NCBI GenBank assembly: GCA_025964405.1
Contig: JAOPYW010000117.1
Span: 1 to 9,175 of the forward strand
Source of the DNA: Thermoleophilia bacterium
GTDB lineage: Bacteria; Actinomycetota; Thermoleophilia; Gaiellales; SKUG01
Length of the DNA stretch: 9,175 nt
Reading direction: 5' to 3'
Under the pieces are notes generated by a model that ran no database searches, had not been told where the DNA came from, and saw only the letters and a program-made list of their open reading frames with translations. A program made the translations under genes and the position numbers. Of the stretch, positions 7,084 through 9,175 are shown in pieces (positions within the stretch are counted from its first letter, which is position 1; each line of letters opens with the position of its first letter).

Positions 7084-8076
7084 TCAGTGAGCCGCGAGTT
7101 CGGTGGCCCACGCCTCGAGACCGGCGAGGCTGCCGAAGGTGCCCGATGCGATGACGACGCCGTCGGGCACGCGTGCGCCGGGCAGGATGAGTGCCGACGC
7201 GAGGTGCACGCCCGATCCGACGTGCGCGCCCGCGCCGACGATCGTGCCGAAGCCGAGCGACGCGTCGCCGGCGATGGTCGCAGTGGGATGCACGAGTACA
7301 CCCTCGCCGTCGATCGACGTCAGGTCGGAATCGTCATGGTGCACGCCCAGGTCGATCGCACCGCTGACGGCAGCGACGTTGGAGGCACGCCACTCGTCGA
7401 GGTCGCCGATGTCGTTCCAGTAGGCGTCGCCGATGTCGTGGGTCTGCAGGTGCATGCCCTCGGCGAGGAGGCGCGGGAAGAGTTCGGAGCCGAAGTCGGT
7501 CAGGCCCCACTCGGCGCAGCGATCGAGCGCGCGCGGGTCGAGCACGTAGATGCCGGTATTGGCGAGGTTGCTGTGTGCGGTGCCCGGCGCGGGCTTCTCC
7601 TGGAACCCCGTGATGCGGCCTGCGTCGTCGACGAGGGCGACGCCGTATTGCGAGGGATCTGCGACCTGCACCACGGCGAGGGTCGCGATGGCACCCGATT
7701 CGCGGTGCGTCCGCTCGACGGCCGCGAGGTCGACGTCGTGGATGCCGTCGCCGCTCAGCACGACCACCGGCTCGTCGCCGTCGCGCAGTGCCTCCTGGGC
7801 GTGGAGCACACCACCAGCAGTGCCGAGCGGCGCATCCTCGTGCTGCCAGTCGAGCTGCACGCCGTAGGCGGAGCCATCACCGATCACGCCCGTGAGCACG
7901 TCACCGAGCCAGGAGGCATTGGCGACGATGTCGCGATATCCGTGCCGCGCGGCGAGCCGCAGGAGGAACCCGAGGGCAGGTTCGTTGGCAACGGGCAGGA
8001 CGGGCTTGGGTACCGCGAGGGTCCAGGGCGCGAGACGCGTTCCCTTGCCGGCGGCCATGACGAAGATCGAACTCAT
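7084..8076 (-). CDS. sugar-1-phosphate nucleotidyltransferase (NDP-sugar pyrophosphorylase)
   Basis: Transfers a nucleotidyl group from an NTP to a sugar-1-phosphate, giving an NDP-sugar for cell-envelope or exopolysaccharide synthesis in the cytoplasm. The signature MAAGKGTRLAPWT with PKP is at residues 7-25. GTAGGV (85-90), the metal/substrate loop LSGDG (107-111), the EKP motif (160-162), NTGIYVLD (173-180) and WNDIGD (220-225) follow in the right order. From about 262 to 310 the sequence has the hexapeptide-like pattern of a left-handed beta helix (HPTATIAGDASLGFGTIV). At 330 residues it fits ManC/GlmU-N/RmlA-like enzymes. The exact sugar and nucleotide cannot be read; mannose-1-phosphate guanylyltransferase is a frequent label for relatives. 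The ATG at 8074-8076 lacks a Shine-Dalgarno but has TAGGCT six bases upstream. The signature codons are repeated in inverted orientation just upstream of the start. Confidence 0.9.
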   Translation of the reverse strand: MSSIFVMAAGKGTRLAPWTLAVPKPVLPVANEPALGFLLRLAARHGYRDIVANASWLGDVLTGVIGDGSAYGVQLDWQHEDAPLGTAGGVLHAQEALRDGDEPVVVLSGDGIHDVDLAAVERTHRESGAIATLAVVQVADPSQYGVALVDDAGRITGFQEKPAPGTAHSNLANTGIYVLDPRALDRCAEWGLTDFGSELFPRLLAEGMHLQTHDIGDAYWNDIGDLDEWRASNVAAVSGAIDLGVHHDDSDLTSIDGEGVLVHPTATIAGDASLGFGTIVGAGAHVGSGVHLASALILPGARVPDGVVIASGTFGSLAGLEAWATELAAH

Positions 8077-8120
8077 GGGGCGAGCCTACCCGTCGCGCCG
8101 ATGGCCGCCGGCAGGGGGAC
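8039..8120. repeat. 20-bp inverted repeat flanking the nucleotidyltransferase start
   Basis: Arms 8039-8058 and 8101-8120 match at 18 of 20 positions, with a perfect 13-bp section (TGCCGGCGGCCAT and its complement), separated by 42 bp. The left arm encodes the MAAGKGT signature on the minus strand. The right arm, read on the plus strand from 8101, encodes MAAGRGTR before stopping at TAG. Confidence 0.75.
8083..8088 (-). promoter_or_regulatory. candidate -10 box for the nucleotidyltransferase (leaderless start)
   Basis: On the minus strand TAGGCT ends six bases before the ATG. This is the same spacing and nearly the same sequence (GGGTAGNCT) as the box before secA. No ribosome site lies between, and no convincing -35 is visible. 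Confidence 0.4.
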
Positions 8121-8192
8121 CCGAAGGGTTACGTAGGAATGCTTGCGATCAATACCGCTCCGTGTGACGTGCGGCTCCAGTAACCGTGCCGA

Positions 8193-8762
8193 ATGACCGA
8201 TAGCCACCGCGTGGACGCACCTTCACGACATCGATCAGCGCACGATTCGGCCTTCACGCTCATCGAGCTGCTGGTCGTGATGATCATCATCGCCATCCTC
8301 ACGGCCGTTGCCGTTCCGACGTTCCTGGCGCAGAAGAGCACCGCCAACAAGACCCAGGTGCTCGGCAACGTCAGCAACATCAAGAAGGCGATCCTCGCCT
8401 GCGGCGCGAACAACAACGACGGCGCGCTGACCGGGTGCGCCGAACACACGCACATCTGGGACTACGAGCCGTCGGTGCGCCACCTCCTCCGCAAGGGATC
8501 GGGCGGCTGGTTCGCGCCCGACGGCCGGAGCTACTACGACGTCGACGGCATCGACGAGACGGGCGCGATCATCTACTCGCCCGGGCGCACGCAGCCGCTC
8601 TACGGGTTCCAGGTCACGACGGCGATCCGTGACGGCGACAAGGAGATCGTGTTCCGCCTCAAGCACGACGTCGACGGCAAGGTCGTCAAGGAGTGCTACT
8701 GGAACGGGCACGCCAAGGGCCCCGTTGCCGGCTCCCGCATCTGCACCAACGGCACCTGGTAG
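8193..8762 (+). CDS. type IV pilin-like prepilin (type II pseudopilin family)
   Basis: A prepilin with the class III/type IVa methylation motif: FTLIELLVVMIIIAILTAVAVP (21-42) forms the N-terminal helix, with the conserved Glu at mature position 5 (E25). The leader is 20 residues and ends in Ala, so the prepilin peptidase site reads A20|F21 instead of the usual G|F. After the helix comes a globular domain with four cysteines (C70, C82, C168, C184), placed so that one near and one C-terminal disulfide loop are possible. Substructures of pilus fibres or secretion pseudopili are the known roles; which one applies here cannot be seen. No assembly ATPase, prepilin peptidase or other pilin lies in the window. 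The ATG is the first start after an in-frame TAA three codons upstream; no Shine-Dalgarno is visible. It is the only plus-strand gene and is divergent from the nucleotidyltransferase. Confidence 0.9.
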   Translation: MTDSHRVDAPSRHRSAHDSAFTLIELLVVMIIIAILTAVAVPTFLAQKSTANKTQVLGNVSNIKKAILACGANNNDGALTGCAEHTHIWDYEPSVRHLLRKGSGGWFAPDGRSYYDVDGIDETGAIIYSPGRTQPLYGFQVTTAIRDGDKEIVFRLKHDVDGKVVKECYWNGHAKGPVAGSRICTNGTW

Positions 8763-8765
8763 ACG

Positions 8766-8801
8766 ACGAGGGCCCCGGAAGCGAACTCCCGAGGCCCTCG
8801 T
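8766..8801 (+). terminator. hairpin terminator of the pilin gene
   Basis: ACGAGGGCC (8766-8774) pairs with GGCCCTCGT (8793-8801), with three further G-C pairs inside and a 10-nt loop. It starts four bases after the pilin stop. There is no T-run after it, a common situation in high-GC actinobacteria. It may act in both directions between the convergent pilin and ahcY genes. Confidence 0.65.
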
Positions 8802-8804
8802 GTC

Positions 8805-8917
8805 AGTGCAGTTCGAGCGTTCTCGCCTCGACCCTTGGGTCGCGACTACGTCGCGACGACGCAGCGCCTTGCTCGGTCATGCTTGAGCAAGCTCAGACAT
8901 GACGCTCGAAAGTCACT
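8805..8917. repeat. 113-bp hairpin-rich intergenic element behind ahcY
   Basis: The outer arms 8805-8820 and 8902-8917 match at 13 of 16 positions, including a 9-bp run with TTCGAGCG. Inside are CGACCC-TT-GGGTCG, then GTCGCGA-CTACG-TCGCGAC, and an imperfect palindrome at 8877-8902 (TCATGCTTGAGC against GCTCAGACATGA, 10 of 12). The element ends four bases before the ahcY stop codon. It may be the ahcY terminator or a structured palindromic repeat. Confidence 0.55.
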
Positions 8918-8921
8918 GCTC

Positions 8922-9175
8922 TCACGTGCCTTCGTTCCAGCTCGCCAGGTACTTCGCCTGCTCGGGCGTGAGGGTGTCGATCGTGAAGCCCTCGGCCTCG
9001 AGCTTGAGGCGCGCGATCTCGGCGTCGATGTCGGCCGGCACGTTGTAGACGGCGTTCTCGAGCTCCTTGTAGTTGGCGAGGAGCCATTCGAGGCCGAGCG
9101 CCTGGTTGGCGAACGACTTGTCCATCACCGTCGCCGGGTGGCCTTCGGCCGCGGCGAGGTTGTTGAGGCGGCCGT
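8922..9175 (-). CDS. ahcY: adenosylhomocysteinase (SAH hydrolase), C-terminal part
   Basis: S-adenosylhomocysteine hydrolase splits SAH into adenosine and homocysteine with bound NAD, removing the product inhibitor of methyltransferases. Only the last 83 residues are in the window; the gene continues beyond 9175. The conserved end of the NAD-binding region is clear: GRLNNLAAAEGHPATVMD followed by SFANQALG. Next come the ELENAVYNVPADIDAEIARLK segment and an end at LTPEQAKYLASWNEGT. The protein therefore stops without the extra tail ending in K-P-D-H-Y-R-Y that supplies a Lys and a Tyr to the neighbour's NAD site in many bacterial and eukaryotic enzymes. This short form is typical of archaeal and Thermotoga-like enzymes and some bacteria. 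Its stop lies right beside a hairpin-rich element, and it is convergent with the pilin gene. Confidence 0.96.
   Translation of the reverse strand, partial: GRLNNLAAAEGHPATVMDKSFANQALGLEWLLANYKELENAVYNVPADIDAEIARLKLEAEGFTIDTLTPEQAKYLASWNEGT

Noticed and set aside
6286..8136. 616-codon plus-strand open frame crossing comF and the nucleotidyltransferase
   Set aside because: It runs antisense through two well-supported genes and their gap, with Arg/Ala/His-rich composition and no domain; a codon-bias shadow.
8840..8858. Repeated GTCGCGAC words as a possible short CRISPR-like or tandem repeat
   Set aside because: Only two copies of a self-complementary 8-mer; better explained as a 7-bp hairpin within the intergenic element.

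Overview
This is a high-GC window dense with genes. It holds a conserved actinobacterial housekeeping block on the minus strand, plus one plus-strand gene. Reading the minus strand in its transcription direction (right to left), the genes are: the 3' end of ahcY (S-adenosylhomocysteine hydrolase), a sugar-1-phosphate nucleotidyltransferase, comF, hpf (long form), secA, an MFS transporter and prfB (release factor 2). A type IV pilin-like gene lies on the plus strand between ahcY and the nucleotidyltransferase. The comF-hpf-secA-prfB order, the GC-rich codons, the RF2 gene without a programmed frameshift and the long-form HPF point to Actinomycetota. The short AhcY tail, without the K-P-D-H-Y-R-Y type ending, argues against Mycobacterium-type relatives. 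I cannot name the class or genus.

Layout. 11-1183 prfB and 1193-2434 MFS transporter lie 9 nt apart and are probably co-transcribed. 2414-2522 is a long imperfect palindrome that overlaps both the MFS start and the secA stop. 2520-5216 is secA. 5280-5320 is a strong hairpin terminator behind hpf. 5348-6010 is hpf, with a good Shine-Dalgarno. 6178-6999 is comF, with an unusual C-terminal extension. 7084-8076 is the nucleotidyltransferase. 8077-8192 is a divergent intergenic region that carries an inverted copy of the nucleotidyltransferase signature codons. 8193-8762 is the pilin, and 8766-8801 its terminator. 8805-8917 is a second hairpin-rich intergenic element. 8922 to the window end is the ahcY 3' part. 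No stretch above 300 bases lacks a gene.

How the genes relate. Most are core functions that are neighbours by conserved gene order rather than by one pathway: protein export (SecA), ribosome hibernation (HPF), translation termination (RF2), methyl-cycle detoxification (AhcY) and nucleotide-sugar supply. ComF and the pilin could both belong to type IV pilus or DNA-uptake functions, but no other pilus gene is present.

I see no obvious new defence, mobile or biosynthetic system. The most unusual signals are non-coding: two complex palindromic elements placed right behind the stop codons of secA and ahcY, an inverted duplication of a nucleotidyltransferase N-terminus around that gene's start, and a repeated TAGNNT-N6-ATG arrangement that suggests leaderless transcripts.
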